This document shows, piece after piece, positions 15,308 to 23,406 of a stretch of 64,000 nt of DNA. Made by a program: the position numbers and the translations under genes. This stretch comes from Sulfurospirillum cavolei (GTDB lineage: Bacteria > Campylobacterota > Campylobacteria > Campylobacterales > Sulfurospirillaceae), in contig NZ_AP014724.1 of assembly GCF_001548055.1 (NCBI RefSeq), forward strand, positions 1,612,001-1,676,000, read 5' to 3'. How positions within the stretch are numbered: position 1 is the stretch's first letter; each line of letters starts with the position of its first letter. The notes under the pieces were generated by a model. It was not told the DNA's origin. It saw nothing but the letters and a program-made list of their open reading frames with translations, and searched no databases.

Positions 15308-15891
15308 ACTATACGCATACGCAAATAGCTTTTTTAAAGAAGCATGAAACCGTTGAACGAAAAGAGCTTACCGAGCTTTTTAATGCTGAATTTGGGACAC
15401 AGCAATCCTTTGAGGCGATTAAACAAAAATGCAAAGTTCTCGGCTTAAAAACAGGTAGGGATGGATGCTTTAAAAAAGGACATACCCCTCCCAATAAGGG
15501 CACGAAAGGGCTTGCGGGAGCAAACAAAACATCGTTTAAAAAAGGCGACGCACCGCATAACACGAAGGCGGTCGGGACGATTACGAAAATAAAAGATTCG
15601 AACGGCTATTGGTACACAAACATTAAAGTCGCCGAGCCTAACAAGTGGCAAATGTTGCACACATACATTTGGGAACAAGAACACGGCAAGATACCAAAAG
15701 GCTACTGCGTAATCTTTAAAGATAGGGATACCGAGAATATGAGCTTGGATAATCTAATGCTCGTTTCGAGGTCGGAGTTAGCAAGGCTAAACCAAAAGTA
15801 CGCTGCGATCGATCCAAGCCTTAGGGAAGTCGCTTTACAGGTTGTAAAGATACAAAGTGCAGTTATAAAAAAAGGAGGAGGACACCGATGA
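15304..15891 (+). CDS. HNH-type endonuclease-like protein
   Basis: 195 residues. The central part, FKKGHTPPNKGTKG...FKKGDAPHNTKAVG, followed by HTYIWEQEHGKIPKGYCVIFKD and DTENMSLDNLMLVSRSE, matches the HNH_3 homing-endonuclease and phage HNH pattern (histidine and asparagine in LHTYIW and LDNLML). An N-terminal HTH-like segment precedes it. Such proteins act as free-standing homing nucleases or in phage DNA metabolism. Start ATG 15304 overlaps the previous stop. Confidence 0.75.
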   Translation: MNYTHTQIAFLKKHETVERKELTELFNAEFGTQQSFEAIKQKCKVLGLKTGRDGCFKKGHTPPNKGTKGLAGANKTSFKKGDAPHNTKAVGTITKIKDSNGYWYTNIKVAEPNKWQMLHTYIWEQEHGKIPKGYCVIFKDRDTENMSLDNLMLVSRSELARLNQKYAAIDPSLREVALQVVKIQSAVIKKGGGHR

Positions 15892-16556
15892 CGAATAGCG
15901 AATTTTGGAAGTCCTACGTGGCGAAGTGCTCTGAAAAAGGTCTACCCCCCCTCTATAAGAACGCTGAGGAGTTTGACAAAGCGATGACGGAACCGCCGAA
16001 GCCTTACAGTTCGGATGACTTTACGCCGCGCAAAGACGAGAGTACGCAAGATAACGATGATGACTTCGAGCATATGCTCTATTTGATGCAACAATCAAAC
16101 GGATTCGTTGAAGATGAGTACCTTGAAGAAAGTACAAAAGAAGAACATGTGGAAACGGTTAAACCTAAAGTATGTGCATGTTGCCAAGAACCAAAGAGTG
16201 ACGATGCCTTTGGAACTCTTAGAAATGGGGAGCTACGCAATATATGCAAAGCATGCCACGGTAAAAAGATCAGCCTCTCAAGATGCAAAATCAAAGAGGT
16301 TACACCCATTACGAAAGAGCTTGAGATGCAGACAGATCATTCCACGCAGATCAAAGCGCGAAAAGACTTAAGTATGGCAATGGGTAGCGATGCAGGCGAT
16401 GACAAAGTAGCGATTATGAAGCTAAGTGTTTTTCATGCCGCACTAGGTATGGCATACGAAAGAGGCGTTGCAGAGGGTAAAACCTTTGCTGACTTGACGA
16501 TCACCGAGGTCGAACCCCCAGTGATCTTAGATGAAGTTTTAGGAGAAAGAGCATGA
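15888..16556 (+). CDS. Phage protein with a Cys4 zinc-ribbon-like motif
   Basis: 222 residues with a central CACC-x18-CKAC-type pair of cysteine knuckles (VCACCQEPKSDDAF, then ICKACHGKK, about residues 100-128), suggesting zinc binding. Flanking regions are acidic and helical. This type of ribbon is common beside HNH nucleases in phages. It overlaps both neighbours by 4 bases. Function unknown. Confidence 0.6.
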   Translation: MTNSEFWKSYVAKCSEKGLPPLYKNAEEFDKAMTEPPKPYSSDDFTPRKDESTQDNDDDFEHMLYLMQQSNGFVEDEYLEESTKEEHVETVKPKVCACCQEPKSDDAFGTLRNGELRNICKACHGKKISLSRCKIKEVTPITKELEMQTDHSTQIKARKDLSMAMGSDAGDDKVAIMKLSVFHAALGMAYERGVAEGKTFADLTITEVEPPVILDEVLGERA

Positions 16557-16774
16557 GCAAGATCGTTATTTTGAAAGTAAAAGAGTATTTTAACGAAGAG
16601 CAGTTGGCAGCATTGGCGAGTGAAGAGGAAGCCACCATTACCGTTACAGGTACACTTGAGGCGGTCTACTTTAACGCAGAAGATTATTACAACGTAATCG
16701 AAGCGGCGCAGATGTTTGACCAAATGACTGAGAATACTGACGATGAGGATGGTCGCAATGTGCAAAATGATTAA
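16553..16774 (+). CDS. Small acidic phage protein
   Basis: 73 residues, acidic, with a beta-rich first half (MSKIVILKVKEYFN, EATITVTGTLEAVYF) and a helical end. ATG overlaps the previous stop by 4 bases with AGGAG upstream. No family recognised. Confidence 0.55.
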   Translation: MSKIVILKVKEYFNEEQLAALASEEEATITVTGTLEAVYFNAEDYYNVIEAAQMFDQMTENTDDEDGRNVQND

Positions 16775-16859
16775 ACGATTTAAACGGTTTTTGGGAGAGA
16801 AAGTGGTGCGCCCTGTGCGTATAAAGCTCTACTTAGTAGAGTGGAATTTAACGAAGTAA
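16758..16859 (+). CDS. Very small basic protein
   Basis: 33 residues (starting MCKMIKRFKRF), highly basic. GAGGA about 8 bases upstream supports ATG 16758, and an in-frame ATG at 16749 is the alternative. It overlaps the end of the previous gene. Tight gene packing argues that it is real, but it is short. Confidence 0.35.
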   Translation: MCKMIKRFKRFLGEKVVRPVRIKLYLVEWNLTK

Positions 16860-16869
16860 GGGGTTTGGA

Positions 16870-17022
16870 ATGTTGATGATCGAAAAAAGTGACGAAGGAT
16901 TTTCGCTAACGGTAGCGGGGGATGCTTCGCATATCCTAGCAGAGCTTACGATTCTCGTTGAAGTGGTGCAAGAAAAGATTAAAGAAATAGATGTGCGTGA
17001 AATTCTAAACGACCCTATTTAA
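16870..17022 (+). CDS. Small phage protein
   Basis: 50 residues beginning MLMIEKSDEGF, with a helical second half (HILAELTILVEVVQEKIKEI). It is preceded by AAGGGGTTTGG. An ultra-short frame (17025-17090, MPNRCVF...) follows, which I do not count as a gene. Function unknown. Confidence 0.45.
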   Translation: MLMIEKSDEGFSLTVAGDASHILAELTILVEVVQEKIKEIDVREILNDPI

Positions 17023-17068
17023 AAATGCCTAACAGGTGCGTATTTGAAAGCTATGAGGAGACCGAAAG

Positions 17069-17197
17069 GTGCAAAAGAGAAAGAACCTGAGCGAAAAGCC
17101 GACGGTGCTGAAAGTAAAGAGTAAAAGGTGCTCCCTATGTGGGGCTTGGCACCACGGTGCGACGAGAGTCTGCGAAAAATGCAAAACGATGAAATGA
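17069..17197 (+). CDS. 42-residue zinc-ribbon protein
   Basis: GTG start with GAGGAG 9 bases upstream. The product has two CxxC knuckles (CSLCGAWHHG and VCEKCKTMK) about 14 residues apart and a basic N-terminus, the pattern of a small zinc ribbon. Its stop overlaps the next start (ATGA). A DNA- or RNA-binding role is likely but not shown. Confidence 0.5.
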   Translation: MQKRKNLSEKPTVLKVKSKRCSLCGAWHHGATRVCEKCKTMK

Positions 17198-17613
17198 AAA
17201 TCCTAGCCAACGGCATGGAAAGACATCGGGCAATACAGGCTATCGCGGAAGCAGGCATCGACAGTATGCCCCTATATGACCTCTTTCGCTATGCGAAGAT
17301 TAAAGGGCATACACTCTTCTTTGTATTTAAAGCCGATGCCGCACGGTTTGAGTTCAAACACCAAAAGGAGCGGATATTGGAGCGCATGAGAGCGTATTAC
17401 GCACTGCATAAAGAGCGTTTGAAAAAGGCGAACGCTCTTTTTAAAGATATTGCTTGCGTCGTGATTGCCGAAGTGCAAAAAATAGAAGCTAAAAAAGAAC
17501 CTCTTCTTTATAAAGAGCGTTCTAGCGGAAATTTTACAATTGGATGTAGCGACCCTAAGCTTCGTGCTTTATTTGAAAACATACAACAAACTATTAAAAC
17601 GAAATTATCTTAA
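17194..17613 (+). CDS. Phage protein, helical and basic, unknown function
   Basis: 139 residues from ATG 17194, which overlaps the zinc-ribbon stop; a longer frame to 17128 exists but lacks a ribosome-binding site. The middle (KHQKERILERMRAYYALHKERLKKANALFKDI) is a long basic helix. No family was recognised. Confidence 0.5.
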   Translation: MKILANGMERHRAIQAIAEAGIDSMPLYDLFRYAKIKGHTLFFVFKADAARFEFKHQKERILERMRAYYALHKERLKKANALFKDIACVVIAEVQKIEAKKEPLLYKERSSGNFTIGCSDPKLRALFENIQQTIKTKLS

Positions 17614-17675
17614 GAGCTTTTATCTGAAGGTGAAGGCTCTTATGAGAATTTCTCAAATACATACGAAAGGACGGG

Positions 17676-18056
17676 ATGATGGACGAGTTAGAGCAACTAC
17701 AACTACTCGCGCGCATGATCGAAACGTCTCGTGAGACAGGGAAGCAACTTACCATAAAGCAAGCGCAGCGCAAGATACACCGCGAGTACATTACGGCTCA
17801 GCTTTGGAATAAGCACGGATTAAATCCCTCGGGGTTCATTCTTGTTAGCGGATTTAAAGGTGAGCTTGAGGGTGACTATGAAACAGCTGATCCGCGATAT
17901 GAGTCCGTGTTTAACAACTTCTTGAAGATGGACAACAAGCTGACCGGAGAGGTAGGCTTGAAACTGCGCGAAGCGATGGATAAGCTAGGCATCGACTATC
18001 GGCACTCTCCGACGTTTCCCCTTGACGATCTTAAAAATGACGCTGATGTGGCGTAG
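17676..18056 (+). CDS. Phage protein upstream of the transposase
   Basis: 126 residues with an AAAGGA site upstream. Two parts: a helical N-terminus (DELEQLQLLARMIETSRETGKQLTIKQ style) and a C-terminal segment rich in turns. It ends 8 bases before the transposase and is probably coupled to it. I do not recognise the family. Confidence 0.5.
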   Translation: MMDELEQLQLLARMIETSRETGKQLTIKQAQRKIHREYITAQLWNKHGLNPSGFILVSGFKGELEGDYETADPRYESVFNNFLKMDNKLTGEVGLKLREAMDKLGIDYRHSPTFPLDDLKNDADVA

Positions 18057-18064
18057 GTCGTAAC

Positions 18065-20215
18065 ATGCTGTACGTTGAAACAAGCGTGATCGCCAAAATA
18101 GCAGGCGTTGGAGACAGAACGATACAGGCCGCAATAGAGCGAGGCTCAAAGCAGTACACGAGCATTCGCATCGATGCAAAAGGCAGAGGCGGTAAGAAGC
18201 TACTTATTGCGATCGATGAGGCAAAGCTGAGAGAGGCGGTCGTTTGCGGTACGGTTGATAAAGATGTTCCTATTTGGGATGAAACGGGAGTCCTTTTAAA
18301 AGAAAACAGTTTCATTTCAAATACAAATATTAAAGAAACCACACCGCAAGATGCCGCCCCCGATATGACAACCTACCTCAATGCTACACCTGAGCAGAGG
18401 CAAAAGGCACTTTTGCGCATGGAAGTCGTTGAACGCTATGAAAAACGCGATAAAAGGCTCAATGTTAAGGCATTTTTGGACACTTTAGAAGCTAAATTTA
18501 GCGCACTTTCGATGAATGAAATGAAGCTTTTTAGGTACAAAAAGCTCGTTGAAACTGCCAAAAAAGAGGCAAAAAGCCCTTTAGAAGCACTGCTCGACAG
18601 CCGAGGGAGGCAAAAGGGCACGATAAACATGAGCGAAGAGATGCAGGATATGGCAGTGCGCATGTTCGCACGCCGTGATAACCCGCTTAAAGTCGCCTCA
18701 ATTTATCAAAATATGCTCCACCAGTACAAAAAGGAGATGTGCAGTTATGATGTGCTCAACAACTTCCTAAACCGTTGGAAACGTGAGAACGCATCGCTTG
18801 CTGAGTTTGCACAAAATGCTGACAAATGGAAGAACAACCGTCTCGCAGCGTTTGGAAGCAGTAGCGAAAAAGCGAAGTACCCAAACCACTTTTGGGAACT
18901 GGACTCGACACCGTGCGACATCATCTGTAAGGATGGTAAACGCTATGCTATTTTGGGCATGGTGGATGTGTATTCGCGTCGTTGTACCTTTTGGGTGGAC
19001 GAGAAGTCAAGCAGTTACAGCATCTCTCGTTTGCTTCGCAAAGCGATCTTAAAAATGGGTGTACCTGAACATGTGGTGGTGGACAACGGTAAGGACTACC
19101 AGTCCAATCACTTCGACTCTATTACGTATAACCTCGGCGTACAAAAGATCACGGTGCCGCCGTTTAGCGGCGACATGAAACCTCACATCGAACGGCTCTT
19201 TGGCACGCTGAGCGCTCAGCTTTTTGAAGAGCTAGAGGGTTACATAGGGCATAGCGTAGCCGAGAAATCGGAGATAGAAAGCCGAAGAGGCTTTGCACAC
19301 AAGATCGCCTCGCAAGCGAAGTGGTATGAGCAAGCAAAGAAAGAAGAAAAGCGAACGTTCTGCAATGCCTTAGCGATCAAAAAAGACAACCTTGGTCTTG
19401 AAGTAAAAGTGCCCGTTGATGCAGAACGGCTACAGCAGATCATCGACGGATGGGTTGAGGGTATTTACGAAAAAAGAGAACACAGTAGCCTCGGCAAGTC
19501 CCCGTTAAAACGGTGGACTGATACGTTTATGCCTGTAAAGAGCATCAGTGACCCGCGTGCGCTTGACATTCTGCTTGGTGAAAGCTTTGAAAGGCGTGTC
19601 GGGAAGAAAGGTATACGCCTCAACGGTGCGCTTTACCAACATGTACACCTTGCGCATTACATCGGGGAGATGGTTCGCCTAATGTGCGATGACAATATGG
19701 GGCATGTGTACGTTTACAAGATGAACTATGAGCCTATCTGTATCGCCGAAGACTACGAATACACGGGTAAAAGCAGAGCCGAGCTTGCAGAGGGTAAACG
19801 CATCAGTCACCGCATCGCTAGAGAGTACGCGAAGCTTCTTGAAGAGTGGGAAAACATCAGCCGTAAGGTTGATCCATCCATCCGACATCGCATCGATGCG
19901 TCTTTGAAAGAAAACTCCCCACTGGTGAGCACAAAGGTTGTCTCTAAGGTGACCGAGGTTAGCAGCGCAGTAATAGCGGCATCCAAAGAGTTTGCTCGTC
20001 AAGATGCGGAGGTTGTAGAAACTTCAAACATCATGAACATGGAGGGAGAGAAACTACTCCCATCAGGTCGCCCGGCATTTACACAACTTGTCGATCGGTT
20101 TATGTGGGACTTGGAACACGACACGGTGGATGAGAGCACGAACAGGTTAAAAGAGAAACAACCCGACTTATGGGAGATTGCAGCAAAAGAGTTTGCACGA
20201 AAAAAGGTTGGATAG
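18065..20215 (+). CDS. MuA-type DDE transposase
   Basis: 716 residues, close to phage Mu transposase (663). The catalytic core has D280 in HFWELDSTPCDI, D340 in VVVDNGKDYQS and E376 in MKPHIERLFG, giving the D-x59-D-x35-E spacing of DDE recombinases. An N-terminal HTH (SVIAKIAGVGDRTIQAAIERG) and a C-terminal beta-barrel and basic tail fit the Mu order. It joins phage ends to target DNA and drives replicative transposition. It is followed by the MuB-like ATPase. Confidence 0.95.
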   Translation: MLYVETSVIAKIAGVGDRTIQAAIERGSKQYTSIRIDAKGRGGKKLLIAIDEAKLREAVVCGTVDKDVPIWDETGVLLKENSFISNTNIKETTPQDAAPDMTTYLNATPEQRQKALLRMEVVERYEKRDKRLNVKAFLDTLEAKFSALSMNEMKLFRYKKLVETAKKEAKSPLEALLDSRGRQKGTINMSEEMQDMAVRMFARRDNPLKVASIYQNMLHQYKKEMCSYDVLNNFLNRWKRENASLAEFAQNADKWKNNRLAAFGSSSEKAKYPNHFWELDSTPCDIICKDGKRYAILGMVDVYSRRCTFWVDEKSSSYSISRLLRKAILKMGVPEHVVVDNGKDYQSNHFDSITYNLGVQKITVPPFSGDMKPHIERLFGTLSAQLFEELEGYIGHSVAEKSEIESRRGFAHKIASQAKWYEQAKKEEKRTFCNALAIKKDNLGLEVKVPVDAERLQQIIDGWVEGIYEKREHSSLGKSPLKRWTDTFMPVKSISDPRALDILLGESFERRVGKKGIRLNGALYQHVHLAHYIGEMVRLMCDDNMGHVYVYKMNYEPICIAEDYEYTGKSRAELAEGKRISHRIAREYAKLLEEWENISRKVDPSIRHRIDASLKENSPLVSTKVVSKVTEVSSAVIAASKEFARQDAEVVETSNIMNMEGEKLLPSGRPAFTQLVDRFMWDLEHDTVDESTNRLKEKQPDLWEIAAKEFARKKVG

Positions 20216-20281
20216 TGGAGCGATTATAAATTCGCTCCATGATCGAGTCTTAAATTAAACAACAATAAAAGGAGTACAAAA

Positions 20282-20992
20282 ATGCGTGAAGAGTTTATCC
20301 GAACACGGAATTATATTAAATTGGTTGAGTCTTTCGCAAACCTTAAAAATCTACCCGAAACTGCGCCTCGCATGGGGCTAGCGTTTGGTGATTTTGGGTT
20401 AGGTAAGACCGTAGGATTAGAGAAGATTGCGGCGCAAGAAAATGCTATTTTATTGCGAGCGACGCAGACATGGTCAAAGAGCTCTTTGCTCTCTAAGTTG
20501 TGTACCGAGCTTGGATTAGATACGAAAGGGCATAGCTCGATGATGCATGAGCGTGTGAAAGAGTCGTTTATCTTAGAGCCGCGCATCGTTATTATCGACG
20601 AGGTGGATGCTTTATTGAAAGCGGAGAAATTATCGGTTTTGGAGCTTCTAAGAGACCTCCATGACGAAACGCAGATCATAATTTTCTTTGTGGGTATGGA
20701 AGAAGCCAATGCAAAGTTTAAGAAGTACCGACACTATTACAGCCGTATCGTAGAGCTTATTAAGTTTGAGGGGATTGCTTTGCAAGACATTGAGAGCTTT
20801 TGTGCTCTTAGCGACGTAAAGATCGAAACAGATTTGATTCATTTCTTCGTAAAACGTTATCCCAACCTACGACAGATTAAAGTTCTACTGCTTCGTCTTG
20901 AAAACTGGTGCGAGATGAACGAAGTGGCGAGTGTTGATCTAAATTGCTTTAAGAGAAGTGGGGTTGAACATGGACTTAACACGCAGAACTAG
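20282..20992 (+). CDS. MuB-type transposition target ATPase
   Basis: 236 residues with Walker A GDFGLGKT (36-43) and Walker B RIVIIDEVDALL (about 96-107), an AAA+ fold as in MuB. It lacks MuB's N-terminal HTH extension (Mu protein is 312). MuB coats DNA, selects target sites and protects the phage's own DNA from self-insertion. Its position directly after the transposase, with AAGGAG upstream, supports the call. Confidence 0.9.
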   Translation: MREEFIRTRNYIKLVESFANLKNLPETAPRMGLAFGDFGLGKTVGLEKIAAQENAILLRATQTWSKSSLLSKLCTELGLDTKGHSSMMHERVKESFILEPRIVIIDEVDALLKAEKLSVLELLRDLHDETQIIIFFVGMEEANAKFKKYRHYYSRIVELIKFEGIALQDIESFCALSDVKIETDLIHFFVKRYPNLRQIKVLLLRLENWCEMNEVASVDLNCFKRSGVEHGLNTQN

Positions 20993-21299
20993 ACTGTTCC
21001 AGAAAAAGAAGAGCACAAAACAAAGCATATGGAACTACATGCGCCGCAATATACGCTTCCGTGTCGGCGACATAATGATGATCTTAGACATTAAAGACAA
21101 AACGATAAAACCCATTATGTGGGCACTCGAAAAAGCCGGATACCTCAGGCTTGAGAGCGCAGGCGATGCGTATAAAGACCGCATTTATACGTTTATTAAA
21201 AACACCGGCATAAAGAGCCCGTCGATAAACGGTGCGGAAGTATATGACCATAACACCGGGGAGGTGTTTAGCCCTAAGTTAAACAAGGAAGCACGATGA
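20970..21299 (+). CDS. Winged-helix-like small phage protein
   Basis: 109 residues from ATG 20970. The segment NIRFRVGDIMMILDIKDKTIKPIMWALEKAGYLRLESAG looks like a winged HTH with its wing. It overlaps the MuB-like gene by 23 bases. Similar small DNA-binding proteins follow transposition genes in Mu-like phages, but I do not know its target. Confidence 0.55.
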   Translation: MDLTRRTRLFQKKKSTKQSIWNYMRRNIRFRVGDIMMILDIKDKTIKPIMWALEKAGYLRLESAGDAYKDRIYTFIKNTGIKSPSINGAEVYDHNTGEVFSPKLNKEAR

Positions 21300-21622
21300 G
21301 CTTGTCAATACTAAAACAAGCTTGCGATCGGTACGGACAGCGTAAGGTCGCAAAGCGCATCAAGCGCAGCGTAACGGCGGTAAACCAAACGCTGCACGGA
21401 ATATATCCTAAGCCTGAGAACATTTTAACCTTGTGCGCTACAGCCTTTACGGAGTTTGAAAGCAATGAAATTGTATGCCCTACCCTTGGAATGATCCATA
21501 GCGGAACATGCGCTAGGTACTCTCTTTGGGCAGAACAGAACAAAGTCCACTCCGATAGGCTCTATCGATCGGTTAAGGATAAGTGCCTGACATGCAAACA
21601 AGGGAGAAAGGATGGCGCATGA
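21296..21622 (+). CDS. HTH-containing phage protein with cysteine-rich tail
   Basis: 108 residues. The N-terminus (LKQACDRYGQRKVAKRIKRSVTAVNQTLHG, about 6-35) is a helix-turn-helix of the phage transcription-regulator type. The C-terminus has CLTCKQG and further cysteines (VCPTLGMIHSGTCARY), possibly a metal site. It overlaps both neighbours. Confidence 0.55.
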   Translation: MSLSILKQACDRYGQRKVAKRIKRSVTAVNQTLHGIYPKPENILTLCATAFTEFESNEIVCPTLGMIHSGTCARYSLWAEQNKVHSDRLYRSVKDKCLTCKQGRKDGA

Positions 21623-21866
21623 CTTTGTAAACGTTACAGAGCTCCTTGAGCGCATAAAGGACAGGCTTAGCAAAAGCATAGGTGAGCGGTGTGTGCTCGA
21701 CAGCGATGTCGCGGCGGCGTTAGGTATTAAAAAGCGCATCTTGGCAAATGCAAAATACCGAAACAGCAACACGAAACTGCTTGAACCCGTACTGAGGTAC
21801 TGCATGAGAGAGCGCATTGACCCTATAGCATTACTGATAAAAGAAAAACCAAACAAAAAGGAGTAA
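21612..21866 (+). CDS. Small CI-like HTH protein
   Basis: 84 residues. The pattern VNVTELLERIKDRL...DSDVAAALGIKKRILANAKYRNS...PVLRYCMRERIDPIALLI resembles the N-terminal DNA-binding half of CI-type phage repressors, without a peptidase domain. It could counteract the main repressor or tune the early genes. It overlaps the previous gene by 11 bases. Confidence 0.55.
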   Translation: MAHDFVNVTELLERIKDRLSKSIGERCVLDSDVAAALGIKKRILANAKYRNSNTKLLEPVLRYCMRERIDPIALLIKEKPNKKE

Positions 21867-21868
21867 AC

Positions 21869-22507
21869 ATGGTATTAAACGAACAAGGTGCGTGGAGAGA
21901 TAAAGAGGGAAATTACAAACACCCCGATCTTGTCCCTGTGGATAAGCAATTAGAAGATGAGCTTGTTATGAAGCTCGTAAGTGATGCAAAGGCGGTTAAT
22001 GAAACCTTGGCACAATTTAAGGCATCCGCATTTGAACAATGCTATGCGTTTGTTGACATATTGCGGCAAAAGTACGGTCTCAATCGTCTTGAAAAATCGG
22101 AATCGGGCTCTGTTACGCTTCGCGCGTACGATGGTACGGCGGAAGTACAAATCCAAGTCGCAAAGTTGATCGTCTTTGATGCAAAGCTAAAGCTTGCAAA
22201 AGAGAAGCTCGACGAATATTTTACCGAAAAAACGGAAGACTCCGATCCTGAGATCAAGACGCTTATCTTGAGAGCATTCGAGGTGCGTAACGGCAAGGTA
22301 GATGCTAAACAGATTTTGAGTTTGAAAAGCTACCCAATTACACATCCAAAGTGGCGCGAAGCGATGGTGATGATCGATGATGCTACGGAGATCGCCGGAA
22401 CAAAGAGTTATATTCGTTTTAAAGAGCGCAAAGACGGTTTGATTGATGGCGATATGGTCGCCATACCGCTCGATCTTGCCTCCGTCGAGATTCCTAAAAA
22501 AGATTGA
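21869..22507 (+). CDS. DUF3164-family phage protein
   Basis: 212 residues. The start GAWRDKEGNYKHPDLVPVDKQLEDELVMKLV and the end (YPITHPKWREAMVMIDDATEIAGTKSYIRFKER) are characteristic of DUF3164, a family that occurs in the early region of Mu-like phages next to the transposition genes. The molecular role is unknown. It is the last gene of the first early run and is followed by a GC-rich hairpin at about 22515-22540. Confidence 0.7.
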   Translation: MVLNEQGAWRDKEGNYKHPDLVPVDKQLEDELVMKLVSDAKAVNETLAQFKASAFEQCYAFVDILRQKYGLNRLEKSESGSVTLRAYDGTAEVQIQVAKLIVFDAKLKLAKEKLDEYFTEKTEDSDPEIKTLILRAFEVRNGKVDAKQILSLKSYPITHPKWREAMVMIDDATEIAGTKSYIRFKERKDGLIDGDMVAIPLDLASVEIPKKD

Positions 22508-22593
22508 TTTAACAGCCTCCGCATGCGTGTGGGGGCGATTAAGTTAATGGTATAAGTTAATTTTCGGTAAAATCAACACAAAAGGAAGGTGTT

Positions 22594-22821
22594 ATGGAAG
22601 AGAACATCGTTAAAAATGTATGTGCCGAACTTGGCATAAATCAAAAAGAGCTAGCGGAGCAAATTGGTGCAGCGGAGGCTACGGTTAGAAACTGGAGTGC
22701 TGGCAAAGAAATACCCGCATGGGCACACAAATCAATGGATATGCTCATCGAATTAAAGAAATATAGAGAGCTATCAACCACCGCAAAGAAATTTATAAAT
22801 CTTATTCAAGAGATAAAATAA
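22594..22821 (+). CDS. Small XRE-like HTH regulator
   Basis: 75 residues consisting of one HTH domain (INQKELAEQIGAAEATVRNWSAGKEIPAWA, about 15-44). AAGGAAGGTG precedes the ATG. Immediately downstream are two 13-bp palindromes around a promoter, so it probably represses the following small genes. Small HTH regulators with this layout include anti-CRISPR-associated (Aca) proteins; whether this is one is open. Confidence 0.65.
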   Translation: MEENIVKNVCAELGINQKELAEQIGAAEATVRNWSAGKEIPAWAHKSMDMLIELKKYRELSTTAKKFINLIQEIK

Positions 22822-22834
22822 AACCGCACAAATA

Positions 22835-22881
22835 TATCTTTTAGATAATTTACTATTGACAAAAGTATCTTAAAGATATAA
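22835..22881 (+). promoter_or_regulatory. Promoter flanked by twin 13-bp palindromes
   Basis: TATCTTTTAGATA (22835-22847) and TATCTTAAAGATA (22866-22878) share the core ATCTT-N2-AGAT. A TTGACA lies between them (22856-22861), a TATAAA overlaps the second, and a TATAAT follows at 22890-22895. Binding to both sites would shut the promoter of the small genes at 22917-23406. The upstream HTH protein is the likely ligand. Confidence 0.6.
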
Positions 22882-22916
22882 AATTCCTCTATAATTTATC
22901 TCAAAAAGAGGAAAAT

Positions 22917-23129
22917 ATGAAAAATCTAGTTATTGTAACCAACCTAAAACGCTACAACTCCGCTATCTACTCCGTAAAAGAACTGATCAAGGCTCAAAAA
23001 ATAGACGATTACGAACACCTAATCGACACTATTATGCTTGCCTACTATGGGATTGAAGGGATTATTACGGATATGGAAATCCAAAATCGTGAAGAGCTCA
23101 TCAAACAAGCATCAAAAAATCAAAAATAA
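22917..23129 (+). CDS. Small phage protein under the twin-operator promoter
   Basis: 70 residues, soluble, beginning MKNLVIVTNLKRYNSAIYS. AAAGAGG lies upstream. It has no recognised motif. It is a first-choice anti-defence candidate because of its size and its position behind a small HTH regulator and operators, but there is no direct evidence. Confidence 0.5.
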   Translation: MKNLVIVTNLKRYNSAIYSVKELIKAQKIDDYEHLIDTIMLAYYGIEGIITDMEIQNREELIKQASKNQK

Positions 23130-23139
23130 AGGAGAGGCT

Positions 23140-23406
23140 ATGAAACATCCTATCGAAATAGCAAAAGAAAAGTTTGCAAAAAATAAAGACATTACAGTGT
23201 GTCAGGTCGTTGCGAGAGGTAAAACAAATATATGTGGTGTTGTTTATAAGGGTCTGTTTTACCCTGATTGTTATTTTGATGACAAAGAAGGACAAGTGGC
23301 TTATGTCATTGAAGATGGAGAGGGAATTTGTCTATTCACTTCGGACGGAACTTTTGCTACACGGTATAAGTTAGATTTTGGAATCAAAGAAAAGGTTAAA
23401 AAATGA
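23140..23406 (+). CDS. Small phage protein, beta-rich
   Basis: 88 residues from ATG 23140, with AAAGGAGAGG immediately upstream; a longer frame to 23038 exists but lacks such a site. The sequence (ICGVVYKGLFYPDCYFDD, AYVIEDGEGICLFTSDG) suggests a small beta barrel or sandwich. Unknown function; second product of the twin-operator run. It overlaps the next gene by 4 bases. Confidence 0.5.
   Translation: MKHPIEIAKEKFAKNKDITVCQVVARGKTNICGVVYKGLFYPDCYFDDKEGQVAYVIEDGEGICLFTSDGTFATRYKLDFGIKEKVKK

Noticed and set aside
17025-17090. 21-codon frame before the zinc-ribbon gene
   Set aside because: Too short, without a convincing ribosome-binding site, and it overlaps the start region of the next gene.
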